This document shows positions 51,644 to 61,324 of a DNA stretch of 64,000 nucleotides, piece by piece. Position 1 is the stretch's first letter. The number at the start of each line of letters is the position of its first letter. The notes beneath the pieces were generated by a model, which saw nothing but the letters and a program-made list of their open reading frames with translations, did no database searches and was not told the DNA's origin. This DNA comes from Bog-473 sp963743785. Its GTDB lineage: Bacteria; Actinomycetota; Acidimicrobiia; Acidimicrobiales; RAAP-2. The stretch is from NCBI GenBank assembly GCA_963743785.1, contig CAVURD010000028.1, positions 1 to 64,000 on the forward strand, in the 5' to 3' direction. A program made the translations under genes and the position numbers.

Positions 51644-53403
51644 GACTTCATTTCGGTGATCTTGTCGCGGAACAATGTGCTGGCGATGGTGGCCTTACGG
51701 GGTTGCCCGGTCATGAACGCCTTCACGAAGCCTTTGGCCTGCTCATACTGGACCTTGCCTGGCATGGGTGGCTCATCGGGATTTACCGTGACGTCGACGA
51801 GGGCCGGCCCCGCGAACGTCAGGGCCTCTGAGATTGCCCCTTCGAGCTCGGCCGCTTTTTCGACCCGGATACCCAGACCCCCGCAGGCCTGAGCCCACGG
51901 CGCGAAATCGGGCTGACGTCCGAACCGAATGCCGTACTCGGGATAGCCGAGCACCAGCTGTTCCCACATGATTTGACCGAGCGAGGCATTGTTATTGATG
52001 ATCACTTTGATGGGAAGGCCGTAACGACACGCCGTACCGAATTCGGCCATCAACATGGCGAACCCTCCATCGCCGACAAAGGCGATGCACTGTCGTCCTG
52101 GATGGGCGATCTGGTTGGCGATGGTGTATGGCAGCCCAGGCGCCATCGTGGCCAGATTTCCCGAGAGGTAGAACTGGCGCCCGTCCCTAATAGTGAAGTG
52201 CCGGGCGGCCCACGTGGCAATGGTCCCCGAGTCCGACGTCAAGATGGCGTCGTCACTAGCCATCCGATCGATCACCCGCATGAGGTATTGCGGCTGAATT
52301 GGATCCTGGTCGATTGACTCAATCGCCGCCATTTTGTCTCGCCAGTTCTTCATGGTGTCCTGCAGTGTGGTCAGGAAGGAGCGGTCCTCTCGGCTGTCCA
52401 AGTGGGGCAACAACGCAAGCAGAGATTCGCGGGAGTCACCGATCATTGGTACGTCAGTGGCGATGCGGTTGCCGGCGCGGATCGGGTCTACCTCAATCTG
52501 AACCACCTTGCATTGCCCAGGTTCGGGAAGGTACTTGGTATAGGGGAAATTTGTTCCCACCATGAACAGGGTGTCGCAACCTTCCATGGCATCGATAGCT
52601 GGTGCCGTGCCGAGGAGTCCGATGCCCCCCATGCACAGGGGGTGATCATCGGGGACCACCGCCTTGCCGGGCAGCGTCTTGACGATCGGGCTGCCCAGCC
52701 GCTCGGCGGTCTCGATTACCTCGGCTCGGGCGTCCAGGGCGCCGGCACCGACGAGCATCACCACCTTTTCCCCCGCATTGAGGATGGCGGCGGCGGAGAC
52801 CAGATCGCCATAACGGGGCTCACCCGGAGGGGGCAAGAAGATGGGCGCCGTGGCTTGAATCACGGCCGGCGCTGGGGCGCTCCAGGGATTCGCCCCGGCA
52901 TCGGCAATCTGAATGTCAGTCGGTATGGTCAGATGGGCTACCCCGCGCCGCGAGAGGGCGTGGCGCACCGCAAGATCGACCAGGGTGGGTATCTGCACCG
53001 GCACATGGATCATTTCGTTGTATTCCGCCACGTCGATGAAGAGTCTTTCCAGGGCCACCTCTTGCTGGTAACCGGTTCCCAACATCTGCGACTCCTGCAT
53101 CCCGGTGATGGCGAGCACTGGGGCGTGGTCGAGCTTGGCGTCGTAGAGACCGTTCAAGAGATGGATCGCTCCTGGTCCCGAGGTGGCCAGGCAGACGCCG
53201 AGGCGCCCCGTGGACTTGGCATAACCCGTGGCCATGAACGCAGCCGCTTCTTCGTGGTGCACCAGGACGAACTTGATCTTTTCCTGGTTCCGGCGCAACC
53301 CCTCCATGATGCCGTTGATGCCGTCGCCGGGCAGGCCGAAGATGGTGTCGACACCCCAGTCGACCAGACGCTCGATGAGTACCTCTGACGCGATTTTCGC
53401 CAT
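51640..53403 (-). CDS. Pyruvate oxidase-like thiamine-diphosphate enzyme
   Basis: A 587-residue ThDP enzyme of the PoxB type (pyruvate to acetate plus CO2, electrons to quinone or oxygen). The ThDP-activating Glu is in FVLVHHEEAAAFMATGYAKS; the ThDP/Mg motif is FVGDGGFAMLMAEFGTACRY with IINNNASLGQIMWEQ. The middle domain holds the FAD-like region (EKVVMLVGAGALDARAEVIE). ATG 53403 has AAAGG upstream; the longer frame to 53445 lacks similarity. First gene of a five-gene operon behind a sigma-B-like promoter, which parallels stress control of poxB in enteric bacteria. Confidence 0.85.
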   Translation of the reverse strand: MAKIASEVLIERLVDWGVDTIFGLPGDGINGIMEGLRRNQEKIKFVLVHHEEAAAFMATGYAKSTGRLGVCLATSGPGAIHLLNGLYDAKLDHAPVLAITGMQESQMLGTGYQQEVALERLFIDVAEYNEMIHVPVQIPTLVDLAVRHALSRRGVAHLTIPTDIQIADAGANPWSAPAPAVIQATAPIFLPPPGEPRYGDLVSAAAILNAGEKVVMLVGAGALDARAEVIETAERLGSPIVKTLPGKAVVPDDHPLCMGGIGLLGTAPAIDAMEGCDTLFMVGTNFPYTKYLPEPGQCKVVQIEVDPIRAGNRIATDVPMIGDSRESLLALLPHLDSREDRSFLTTLQDTMKNWRDKMAAIESIDQDPIQPQYLMRVIDRMASDDAILTSDSGTIATWAARHFTIRDGRQFYLSGNLATMAPGLPYTIANQIAHPGRQCIAFVGDGGFAMLMAEFGTACRYGLPIKVIINNNASLGQIMWEQLVLGYPEYGIRFGRQPDFAPWAQACGGLGIRVEKAAELEGAISEALTFAGPALVDVTVNPDEPPMPGKVQYEQAKGFVKAFMTGQPRKATIASTLFRDKITEMKS

Positions 53404-53449
53404 CTCCCTGCCTTTCTGGTGGGTCTGGACAACAGGTTCGTGCATATCC

Positions 53450-53475
53450 GTACCCAGCCGTAGGGGACCTCAACC
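53450..53475 (-). promoter_or_regulatory. Sigma-B/F-like promoter of pyruvate oxidase operon
   Basis: On the minus strand GGTT (53475-53472), 16 bases, GGGTAC (53455-53450), 47 bases before the ATG. One base from the GTTT consensus; the spacing to the start equals that of the perfect examples in this window. Confidence 0.5.
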
Positions 53476-53640
53476 ACGAGCGAAGAGCCCAGGCGCCTTG
53501 GGTTTCACGAGCCCAGAGGCTGGGAATGAAAGACGTCGATGCAGGTGACGGTGAGCACCCATGGTCCAGCGCGATGACCGTCGAGGTTGGTACCCGGCTC
53601 CAGCATCTGCGTCGCGACGGCTCATCGGCGCCCCTCAAAA

Positions 53641-54753
53641 ATGCCTGAGGGTTCGGCAGGCTCAATTGCCACGGTGACATCACGGGTCTATACGGTCCCG
53701 ACCGACAAACCCGAAGCCGACGGCACGCTCGAATGGAACTCAACCACCGCTGTGGTGGTCGAAGTCGGTGGGGGTGGGGCGACGGGCTTGGGCTGGACCT
53801 ACGCCTCGGCTGCCTGTCAACCACTCATTGACGAACTTTTGGGGCCAACCGTCACGGGCCTCGATATCCTCGCGGTGGCGGCCGCCCATGAGGCCATGGT
53901 GCGAGCCGCCCGGAACCTTGGGCGACCTGGAGTCGTCAGCTGCGCCATATCGGCGCTTGACATAGCGTTGTGGGACTGTAAAGCCCGACTTCTCGGTGTT
54001 GCGCTCTCAGACCTGATCGGCCGGTGCAGTGACGAGGCTCCCATCTACGGCAGTGGCGGCTTCACCACCTACGACGACCGGTCAGCACAAGAACAGCTAG
54101 AAAAGTGGGTGGGAGAGTGGCGGATCCCCCGGGTCAAGATCAAGATCGGCGAGTCGCGGGGTGGTCGGACGGAGCGTGATCTGGCGCGCGCCGTCTTAGC
54201 CAGGCAAGTCATTGGCGAAGGAGCCGAACTCTTTGTCGACGCCAATGGAGGATATGCCCGCAAGCAGGCCATCCGGATGGGGCAGAGACTATTCGATCAC
54301 GCCGGTGCCACTTGGTTCGAGGAGCCGGTGTCATCCGATGACCTAATCGGACTCAAGGAGGTCAGGGACCAGGTGTCACTCGATGTGGCGGCCGGTGAGT
54401 ACGGCTTTGACGAGGCGTACTTCGCGAGGATGGTGGCCGCCGACGCCGTGGATTGTTTGCAGGTGGACGTCACTCGCTGCGGCGGATACACCTCCTGGCT
54501 TCGGGCCGCGGCCTTGGCCGGTGCATATAGCCTCGAAGTGTCCGCACACTGTGCCCCGAATCTTCATGCCCACGTCGGGGTCACCGTGCCCAACCTGCGC
54601 CACATTGAATACTTTCATGATCATGCTCGCTTGGAGTCCATGCTTTTCGAGGGGACCCTAAGTCCCGTTGGTGGCGTCCTTCGCCCGGTTTCGGATGCGC
54701 TCGGTCATGGGCTCACCCTCAAGGAGGCCGATGCGGCGCCCTTTCGCCGGTGA
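53641..54753 (+). CDS. Enolase-superfamily enzyme (mandelate racemase type)
   Basis: A 370-residue protein. An N-terminal capping domain is followed by a barrel with RVKIKIGES (catalytic Lys pair), LFVDANGGYARKQA (Asp ligand), TWFEEPVSSDDL (Glu ligand), VAAGEYGFDEAYF (Glu ligand) and a late His in LEVSAHCAPNLHAHVG. The arrangement fits acid-sugar dehydratases of the mandelate racemase subgroup. ATG 53641 is chosen because the 18 codons above it are not conserved. Its neighbours (sugar-type oxidoreductase, GH15) suggest carbohydrate metabolism. Confidence 0.85.
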   Translation: MPEGSAGSIATVTSRVYTVPTDKPEADGTLEWNSTTAVVVEVGGGGATGLGWTYASAACQPLIDELLGPTVTGLDILAVAAAHEAMVRAARNLGRPGVVSCAISALDIALWDCKARLLGVALSDLIGRCSDEAPIYGSGGFTTYDDRSAQEQLEKWVGEWRIPRVKIKIGESRGGRTERDLARAVLARQVIGEGAELFVDANGGYARKQAIRMGQRLFDHAGATWFEEPVSSDDLIGLKEVRDQVSLDVAAGEYGFDEAYFARMVAADAVDCLQVDVTRCGGYTSWLRAAALAGAYSLEVSAHCAPNLHAHVGVTVPNLRHIEYFHDHARLESMLFEGTLSPVGGVLRPVSDALGHGLTLKEADAAPFRR

Positions 54754-55280
54754 CCCAAAGCAACGCCGCATTGCCGAGGCGATGCGGGCGGGTCGTCCAG
54801 CAGCGAGCCAGATGGCGAACGAGAGCTGCGGGACCCCCTTGTTGCCAGACCGTGAAATCGTTGGAGGGATGTGGAAGCGTGTGAACGGCCCGGGCTCCGC
54901 CTCAGGTTGATCGATCGGTGCTTGCAGGCTGCGGCCCTTGGGAAGGTCGCAGATGCGGCGTATTGGCGCGCGCCCTAAGTCCGTTCTGTTCGACGTTTGC
55001 CGTAATAGTCGCTCATCTGCTGGCGATGGGGCGCGGGCTCCCCTGGGCAGAGAGCGCGTTGGGTGATCGTAAAGTTGGGGGGACCTTTCGATCGTGAAAC
55101 ATGACGTCGTCGCTCTTACGCCGCCCCGGGTTAAGGGCCCTCTTTGACCGTGGTGGGAAATCCCGATGTCAGTGGGGGTCGTTGAGCGCAAAAGTGGTCG
55201 GGGTGAATCGCAGCGAGGTGGCAGTTCGGGTGCGGTGCCCACCTTGTATTTGGTGGCCACTTGCCTAAGATCGCACGACA
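54754..55280. other. Intergenic, no gene recognised
   Basis: About 530 bases before the GH15 gene. No open frame has recognisable motifs, and no strong promoter or hairpin was identified. Confidence 0.45.
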
Positions 55281-57047
55281 ATGGACCCGCTTGTCGAGTA
55301 TTCGCCCCACGTCCTGCGTGACTATGCGCTCTTGGCTGATGGTGAACGCGGAGCGCTCATCGGTCCGCAAGGCGACCTTGCCTGGCTATGCGTGCCGAGA
55401 TGGGACTCTGACGCCGTGTTCTCGACTTTGATCGGAGGGGCGGGTTGTTACGCACTAACTCCGATGGGTCGCTATACCTGGGGCGGCTACTACTCGCCCA
55501 GGTCCCTGATCTGGAACAGCCGATGGATTACGGGAGAGGGAATAGTCGAGAGCCGAGAAGCCATTGCGATGCCCGCAGATGCCCATGTTGTGACGATTCT
55601 TCGTCGGGTCAACGCTCTCGATGGGCCACTGCAGATCAGAGCGGTCCTCGATGTTCGTGCTGCGTTTGGTACCGAAGCGATCCGCGAGACCCATCGGTCG
55701 AGTGACGGAACTTGGACTGGGCGTTCTGGTCCCATTTGGTTCAGGTGGACTGGTGTTCCAACAGCTCATCGTGGTGGATCCGGCCCGCTGACGGCCGAAC
55801 TCGAGATCAGGCCTGGGCAGGCGTTCGATCTGGTGCTCGAACTCAGTGACGTGCCATTGGCGGGCGACGTCCTTGACCCGAAAGCCTGTTGGTCCGCCAC
55901 CGAGGCTGCATGGAGCCTTGCCGTTCCCCATCTTGGTGACGGCATCGTGGGTCCCCGGGACGCTGAAATGGCGCTGGCCGTACTCAATGGCTTGACCAGC
56001 GACGAAGGCGGCATGGCGGCAGCTGCCACCATGAGCCTTCCAGAACGGGCCAGGGCTAACCGGAACTACGACTATCGATACGCCTGGATAAGAGATCAGT
56101 GCTACGCCGGCCAGGCGGTGGCCGCACTTGGCCATTTTCCGCTGCTCGACTCTGCCGTGGCATTTGTGTCTGCGCGCCTGCTGGCTGACGGAACTGCGTT
56201 GAAGCCGGCCTACACCGTCGCCGGTGGCCCGGTCCCAGACGAACGCTCCCTTCCTCACCTGGTTGGATATCCGGGGGGCACCGATAAAGTCGGCAATTGG
56301 GTCACCGAACAATTCCAACTCGACGCCTTCGGGGAAGCACTTGAGCTGTTCGCCGCCGCTTCGTCGCACGACCGTCTCGATACCGAGCACTGGACCGCGG
56401 TCGAGACTGCGGTTGCGGCCATCGAGGAGCGATGGCACGAGCCAGATGCCGGAATGTGGGAGTTGGACGATGATCGATGGGCCCACTCCCGCCTCACGTG
56501 CGTCTCGGGCCTCCGCGCGATCGCCAAGGAAGCTCCCGGCTCTCAATCGGGCCAGTGGAGCGGTCTGGCCGATGCGATCCTGGCGGACGTCTCAGCCGAT
56601 TGCCTCCACGCCGATGGCCGCTGGCAGCGTACCCCAGGGGACGTAAGGATCGACGCCGCTCTGCTGCTGCCAGGGATCCGTAACGCTGTTCCGCCCACTG
56701 ACCCGCGAAGCCTTGCTACGGTGGCCGCTGTCGTCGCCGAGTTGTTGAGCGATGGCTACGTCTACCGCTTTGCTCACGATGCTCAACCACTTGGGGAGTC
56801 CGAGGGTGCGTTTCTTCTCTGTGGCCTCCTACTCGCCTTGGCCCTCGATCAGCAGGGGGATCACCTCGGTGCTCGGGCGCTCTTCGAGCGCAATCGCAGT
56901 GCGTGTGGAACGCCGGGCCTTCTGGCCGAGGAGTTCGATGTCACACAACGCCAGTTACGCGGCAATCTGCCACAGGCGTTCGTTCACGCCGTATTGCTTG
57001 AATGCAGCGCAACCCTGAGCAAAGAGAAGCCGGCCGCAGCTTCCTAG
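55281..57047 (+). CDS. GH15 glucoamylase/trehalase-like protein
   Basis: A 588-residue glycoside hydrolase family 15 protein: an N-terminal super-beta-sandwich (GERGALIGPQGDLAWLCVPR) and a C-terminal alpha/alpha barrel. Barrel motifs are NYDYRYAWIRDQCYAGQAVA, VGNWVTEQFQLDAFGEALEL and GLLAEEFDVTQRQLRGNLPQ, which hold the likely catalytic acid and base. Bacterial members of this length act on alpha-1,4-glucans or on trehalose; the two cannot be told apart here. No signal peptide, so probably cytoplasmic. Confidence 0.85.
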   Translation: MDPLVEYSPHVLRDYALLADGERGALIGPQGDLAWLCVPRWDSDAVFSTLIGGAGCYALTPMGRYTWGGYYSPRSLIWNSRWITGEGIVESREAIAMPADAHVVTILRRVNALDGPLQIRAVLDVRAAFGTEAIRETHRSSDGTWTGRSGPIWFRWTGVPTAHRGGSGPLTAELEIRPGQAFDLVLELSDVPLAGDVLDPKACWSATEAAWSLAVPHLGDGIVGPRDAEMALAVLNGLTSDEGGMAAAATMSLPERARANRNYDYRYAWIRDQCYAGQAVAALGHFPLLDSAVAFVSARLLADGTALKPAYTVAGGPVPDERSLPHLVGYPGGTDKVGNWVTEQFQLDAFGEALELFAAASSHDRLDTEHWTAVETAVAAIEERWHEPDAGMWELDDDRWAHSRLTCVSGLRAIAKEAPGSQSGQWSGLADAILADVSADCLHADGRWQRTPGDVRIDAALLLPGIRNAVPPTDPRSLATVAAVVAELLSDGYVYRFAHDAQPLGESEGAFLLCGLLLALALDQQGDHLGARALFERNRSACGTPGLLAEEFDVTQRQLRGNLPQAFVHAVLLECSATLSKEKPAAAS

Positions 57048-57116
57048 AGGGTTACGGCAGAGATTGTGAACCCGTGCAAACGTTGGTTATAAGTGACAGA
57101 GAATGGAGGAGAAGAG

Positions 57117-58124
57117 ATGGGCGCACAAAAAGTTGCACTCGTCACCGGGGCCTCGGCCGGAGTCGGTCGCGCCACGGCCATCGCGCTGGCCGGTCGTGGT
57201 TGTGACGTCGCGCTTTTGGCACGGGGCAGGGCGGGCCTCGAAGCCGCTGCGGCAGACGTCGAGGCCAAGGGGTCACGAGCCCTCATCGTCGCGGCGGATA
57301 TCTCCGATTACGACGCCGTCGACCGGGCCGCGTCGCAAGCGGAGAATCAGCTAGGTCCGCTGGACATCTGGGTCAACAACGCCATGACCACAAGCTTCTC
57401 GCCGCTCTCCGATACGAATTCCGAGGACTTCCGACGAGCCATCGAGGTGACCTTCTTCGGGCAAGTGTGGGGCACCATGGCAGCGCTTAAGCGCATGCGG
57501 ACCCGGGATCGGGGAAACATCGTCAATGTCGGCTCGGCACTGTCGTTCATCGGCATTCCCTTGCAGTCGCCGTACTGTTCGGCCAAGTTCGCCTGCCGGG
57601 GGTTCTTTGAGTCCACAAGGGCTGAATTGATACACCAAGGCAGTCATGTCCGACTCTCCATGGTGCACCTACCCGCCGTTAATACACCACAGTTTGATTG
57701 GTGCCAGACGACGATGGATCGGCATCCCCAGCCGGTGCCTCCCATTTACCAGCCGGAGATTCCTGCCAGGTTCATTGCTCAGGCCGCCCTCGATGGCCGG
57801 CGTTCCAAAGTGATCGGGTCCTGGAACAAACTCTTAGTCGCCGCCGGCCAGATCGCCCCCGGAGTCGGAAACCACTACGCCGCTCTGGGGGCGTGGGAAA
57901 GCCAACTCGCAGATCTGCCCATTGATCGCGACCGGCCCGACAATCTGCGTCACCCTGCCGACGACGAGCGAGATGCAGGATCGCACGGCATCTTCGATAA
58001 CAAAGCTCACGGGTTCTTTGATCCCAGCTTCTTGAAGACACTGCCAAACGCGGGACGCACATTCGTTGCGGCCGTCATCGCCGATGCCCGTGATCGGCGT
58101 CGCCGACCGAGTGTGATGAGGTGA
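57117..58124 (+). CDS. Short-chain dehydrogenase/reductase with C-terminal extension
   Basis: A 335-residue SDR. The Rossmann motif is VALVTGASAGVGRATAIALA, the NNA-type motif is LDIWVNNAMTTSF, and the active site is VGSALSFIGIPLQSPYCSAK with Tyr and Lys. About 80 residues beyond the usual SDR end are charged and of unknown role. ATG 57117 follows GGAGGAG; the frame from 57093 is not used. Its TGA overlaps the next GTG. Confidence 0.9.
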   Translation: MGAQKVALVTGASAGVGRATAIALAGRGCDVALLARGRAGLEAAAADVEAKGSRALIVAADISDYDAVDRAASQAENQLGPLDIWVNNAMTTSFSPLSDTNSEDFRRAIEVTFFGQVWGTMAALKRMRTRDRGNIVNVGSALSFIGIPLQSPYCSAKFACRGFFESTRAELIHQGSHVRLSMVHLPAVNTPQFDWCQTTMDRHPQPVPPIYQPEIPARFIAQAALDGRRSKVIGSWNKLLVAAGQIAPGVGNHYAALGAWESQLADLPIDRDRPDNLRHPADDERDAGSHGIFDNKAHGFFDPSFLKTLPNAGRTFVAAVIADARDRRRRPSVMR

Positions 58125-58474
58125 GCGGAGGCGCCACGTGGCAGCGTGCCGCGCCCCTTTCTCTCGCCATCCGAGCCGAATGGGGCACCACACTTCTCAT
58201 CGTTCCCGGTGGGATGCTCCGGGTCTTTGGGGGAGTCGACGAAGGTGATGCACCTCGGCTGGTCATGCGGACCCTCGGTGGTCGTCATCTCATTCAGGCC
58301 GCGGCCGAGTTCCGACTTGGTGGGCGGGCCGGGGAGCTCGGTATCGTTGTCGATCTCCTCCATGGAGCGACCTCGGTTGGTTTCGCGTTCGTACGACCAT
58401 CTTGGCGGCGAGCTGCCTTCACTGACGCTGCGGTCGCAGTTGGCTTTGCTCTGCTCGGGTTCGCGAACAGCTGA
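58121..58474 (+). CDS. Small conserved membrane protein
   Basis: A 117-residue protein from GTG 58121 (GTGA overlap with the SDR). Segments AIRAEWGTTLLIVPGGMLRV, MRTLGGRHLIQAAAEFRLG and FTDAAVAVGFALLGFA resemble an actinobacterial membrane protein family with a conserved GxRHLxQA motif. Function unknown; coupled to the SDR. Confidence 0.65.
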   Translation: MSGGATWQRAAPLSLAIRAEWGTTLLIVPGGMLRVFGGVDEGDAPRLVMRTLGGRHLIQAAAEFRLGGRAGELGIVVDLLHGATSVGFAFVRPSWRRAAFTDAAVAVGFALLGFANS

Positions 58475-58984
58475 GCCGTGCAACATGAAGATCCGGTTCT
58501 CATGGCTGGTGCCTGGCGGCCTGGTGCCTGGCGGCATGGAGGATGTGGCTCGGCTCCAGACAGGACGAACCCGACCCAAAGATGGGATCGCTGAGCTGAG
58601 GACCATGGAGCAAGTCACCGAGCCGAGCCCTCGGCGTCTGAGACCGCCCCGACGATGAAGAGGACGCAGATCCTTGCGGGCGCGAATCTTTTCTCGCTTT
58701 GATTGTTCACCAGTACGAGGAGTACCAGGACCTGGATACGGCCCGGGACAGATGAATCGGGTCATGGGCCAGCTGAGCCTCATCATGCGCAAAAATCCCC
58801 GGAACTACCCGCTGAATGCCAACGCGCTGCGCAATCTCGGACTTTGGGAGGCCATGCTGGCCGCCGGGGGGCGGTGCACCTCTCGTCACCGCTCACCCAA
58901 GATCCACGTGTCGGAGGGACGGGCCACGTCGGTGACCACTCGGCGATGTGCATCAACACCGCGATAGCGGAGTGTACAGCTCTC
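58475..58984. other. No confident gene
   Basis: A frame starting MNRVMGQLSLIMRKNPRNYP at 58752 is protein-like for about 40 residues but has no family and loses composition after that. It may be a gene remnant. Confidence 0.35.
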
Positions 58985-59224
58985 CTATCTGGTTCCCGAA
59001 GAACAAGACGCTAGGCATTGCCATACGTCGTCGGCCGGCAACCATCGGTCCCGCAGCTCGGTCGCCAGCACGTCGGCGAATGGCGAAATCCCCCAAGGCT
59101 TGAAGTGCACCCCGACAAGCCGCACGGGTGAGGGGTACTCGAAGAGGAAACGCCTGGTATAACGTTCGTCGCATCTTCCGCGAGGAACTCGAGACTTCTG
59201 ATACTTCGGGTAGACGCCGAGCAC
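58985..59224 (-). pseudogene. Fragment of AraC-type regulator N-terminal domain
   Basis: FEYPSPVRLVGVHFKPWGIS then PFADVLATELRDRWLPADDV resembles the DUF6597 sensor part of AraC-family regulators. No helix-turn-helix DNA-binding domain follows. Confidence 0.4.
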
Positions 59225-59233
59225 CCACCGTCC

Positions 59234-60904
59234 TCAGTGTGTCGCTCGCAGACGCGATCCCACGTGGCCGCCTTGCACGGTGATTACGACGGTTGGTGAT
59301 TTGGTATGAGGTAGAACGAAGAACGCACTCTTCGCTTGAATAGCCATCGACTCGGTGGGCAACCATCCATCTGCCTCGAGCTGCCATGCCACGCCGACGG
59401 GCACCCCAAAGAAGGTGAGGCCAAAGTCTCTGGTCTTGATCACCACCGCCACGGGTCCTCGGGGAACCCGCGTTCGATGGCGGCAGTGATGTGTTCAACC
59501 TCGGAGTCTTCCACCGCCATTACATGCAAATTGGATGAGGGTGAAACCATCTCCCGAACGCCCAAGACTGTCGACACCGAGAGCAGGACCACGACACTTC
59601 CAGCGAGCATCGCCCATCTGCGGCTGGGTTGTCTGCTCTCGGGCGGAGGTCGGTTCGATGCCGCCAAGAGACGTGAAGAGAGCGACCGGAGTCCGACCGA
59701 ACGCGGCAACGCCCGCGACAACCCATAAAACGATGCCTTCGACCCACCAAATTACATCCACATAGTACAGAAACAGGCGCTCGGCAACCGGGTACGTCAT
59801 AAACACCGTGGCCAACGAACAGAGTGTGGCCAGAATGGCGACGTACTGAGTTCGGGGTGCCCGGACACCCGGGCGACCACAGCGATAGAGATCATCAGGG
59901 CCAGAAGGAAGGTCCCATCCGCGGGACTACGGAATGATCCGACTGCCGTGTGCCAGCCGGTGATTGTCGCTCGAGTCAGCCAGTGTGGCCTTACTGAGCC
60001 TTGTGCACCAAGAACCCGAAAACCGGCGTCGACACCTAAGCCCCTCCGACTGGCGCCGTTAGCAACCAAGAGCGTCAAGTTGCCTGGATGCGCCGTGAGT
60101 TCTTGAATCACGGGAGCCATCCAACAGATAACACCAACGCCGACACCCACCGCTAGCCAACGAAGACGCTCGGGTCGTCCGTTTCGGGCTACTCCCAGCA
60201 CCGGTGCAGCCAGCGCGAGCGCAACCGAGGGACCGGAGAAGATCAAATGGGTCTGACAGGCGACTGACGCCGTCGCTACGAGCACTGGCCACCAACCAAG
60301 TGAGCCGGTCGCGACGACAAAGGCAAAGACCACGATGGCCACGAAGAAGATGAGACCAAAGTAAGGATTCCACACCAGGTGCACGAAGACTTGGGGCATC
60401 GTCCAGGCCAAGTCGATAACGACAAGTGCGACGCCAGCGCAGCCAACCCAACCGGCTCGCGACCACGCGGCCTCGGTGGCCAGCGAGAATTGCCCCGGAC
60501 CACAAGGCCGCTGCCCACAAGGCGCCCTGGATCGGGTCAAGGTGAACGAGAAGAGCAAGCAGCCAGTACTGCAACGGTCCGGGGCTAAATATCAGATGGC
60601 TGGCACTTGTCGAACCGTGTGAGAACGATGCTTGGGAAAACTGACCGGGCAACGGTGAATGAAGCGAGAGCACTTCGTAGGACCGAGCCGAGATGGTGGC
60701 GTCATCGAGCAACGGTCGCCATCCTCTGGCCATTTCCATGGCTGTGGGAATCAAGATGGCGGCCCAGATCGCGAGATGGCGTGTGACGCGAACGACAATC
60801 GCCAACGGGAATGCGGGCTTGGTTCCCACGCCAGCCCGCGGATCTAGGAAGTCGGATAATTCAGACTGGCGAGCCAGAAGAGTCTCGCCGGTGGTCTCTA
60901 TCAT
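59234..60904 (-). pseudogene. Polytopic membrane protein (glycosyltransferase-like), several frameshifts
   Basis: Four open segments on the minus strand chain into one membrane protein of about 550 residues. The start from ATG 60904 (RPLLDDATISARSYEVLSLH, LIFSPGPLQYWLLALLVHL) changes frame near 60490 to GWVGCAGVALVVIDLAWTMP and WWPVLVATASVACQTHLIFS, then near 59830, 59700 and 59450 into C-terminal pieces (RRWAMLAGSVVVLLSVSTVL; VVIKTRDFGLTFFGVPVGVA). The first part resembles actinobacterial membrane proteins with a DDA-x-ISxR motif. Not functional as read. Confidence 0.65.
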
Positions 60905-60978
60905 TCGCTCCGCTTCTGTCGTAACCGCTCATGCTCGACATAGAATTACAATCGGGCGAGCTTGACGGCCCGGACCGC

Positions 60979-61090
60979 GGAACGAGAGGGCCGGAGCCCT
61001 CTCGTTTGCGCAAGGCACGGTTGGCCGGCTTGCACCCGCGCCCGACCCGTTTGGGGGAACGAAAACCGAGCCGCGCACGGGTACAAGCCG
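60979..61090. repeat. Interspersed palindromic element, copy B
   Basis: Contains a perfect 11-bp stem AACGAGAGGGC-CGGA-GCCCTCTCGTT (60981-61006), then CGGCTTG (61026-61032) pairing with CAAGCCG (61084-61090). Homologous to 35322-35421. It also lies downstream of the minus-strand gene at 61109 and may act as its terminator. Confidence 0.6.
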
Positions 61091-61108
61091 AGCACTCGGC
61101 ATATCGCA

Positions 61109-61261
61109 CTACCGCCGGATCGATCTGCGCTCTCCCCGACCAAGGGCGAACGTAGCGACCCACACGATGGCGATCACGACAGCCGCAATCCACAACAGGT
61201 GAAGCGCGAATCCTGCGCCAAACAGAATCAGTACCAAGAGACCTAACAGAAGAATGGCCAT
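61109..61261 (-). CDS. 50-residue hydrophobic membrane protein
   Basis: MAILLLGLLVLILFGAGFAL then HLLWIAAVVIAIVWVATFAL and a basic tail RGERRSIRR: two short helices with a central HLLW. Small proteins of this kind are common in actinobacteria and often stress-induced. ATG 61261 follows AAAGGGGAC. A perfect sigma-B-type promoter lies 38 bases upstream. Confidence 0.65.
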   Translation of the reverse strand: MAILLLGLLVLILFGAGFALHLLWIAAVVIAIVWVATFALGRGERRSIRR

Positions 61262-61277
61262 GATGTCCCCTTTCATT

Positions 61278-61295
61278 GCCTCGTTGGACAACGAG
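61278..61295 (-). promoter_or_regulatory. 8-bp hairpin in the leader of the 50-residue gene
   Basis: CCTCGTTG-TC-CAACGAGG on the minus strand, between the promoter and the ribosome binding site. It could control translation or be an operator. Confidence 0.45.
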
Positions 61296-61298
61296 GTA

Positions 61299-61324
61299 AT
61301 ACCCGGACTCCGCAAATAGGAAAC
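61299..61324 (-). promoter_or_regulatory. Sigma-B/F-type promoter
   Basis: On the minus strand GTTT (61324-61321), 16 bases, GGGTAT (61304-61299). Perfect match to the stress consensus, 38 bases before the ATG at 61261. Confidence 0.65.

Noticed and set aside
52402..53388. Plus-strand frame of 328 codons opposite pyruvate oxidase
   Set aside because: Exact antisense of a well-conserved ThDP enzyme, without its own start signals or motifs.
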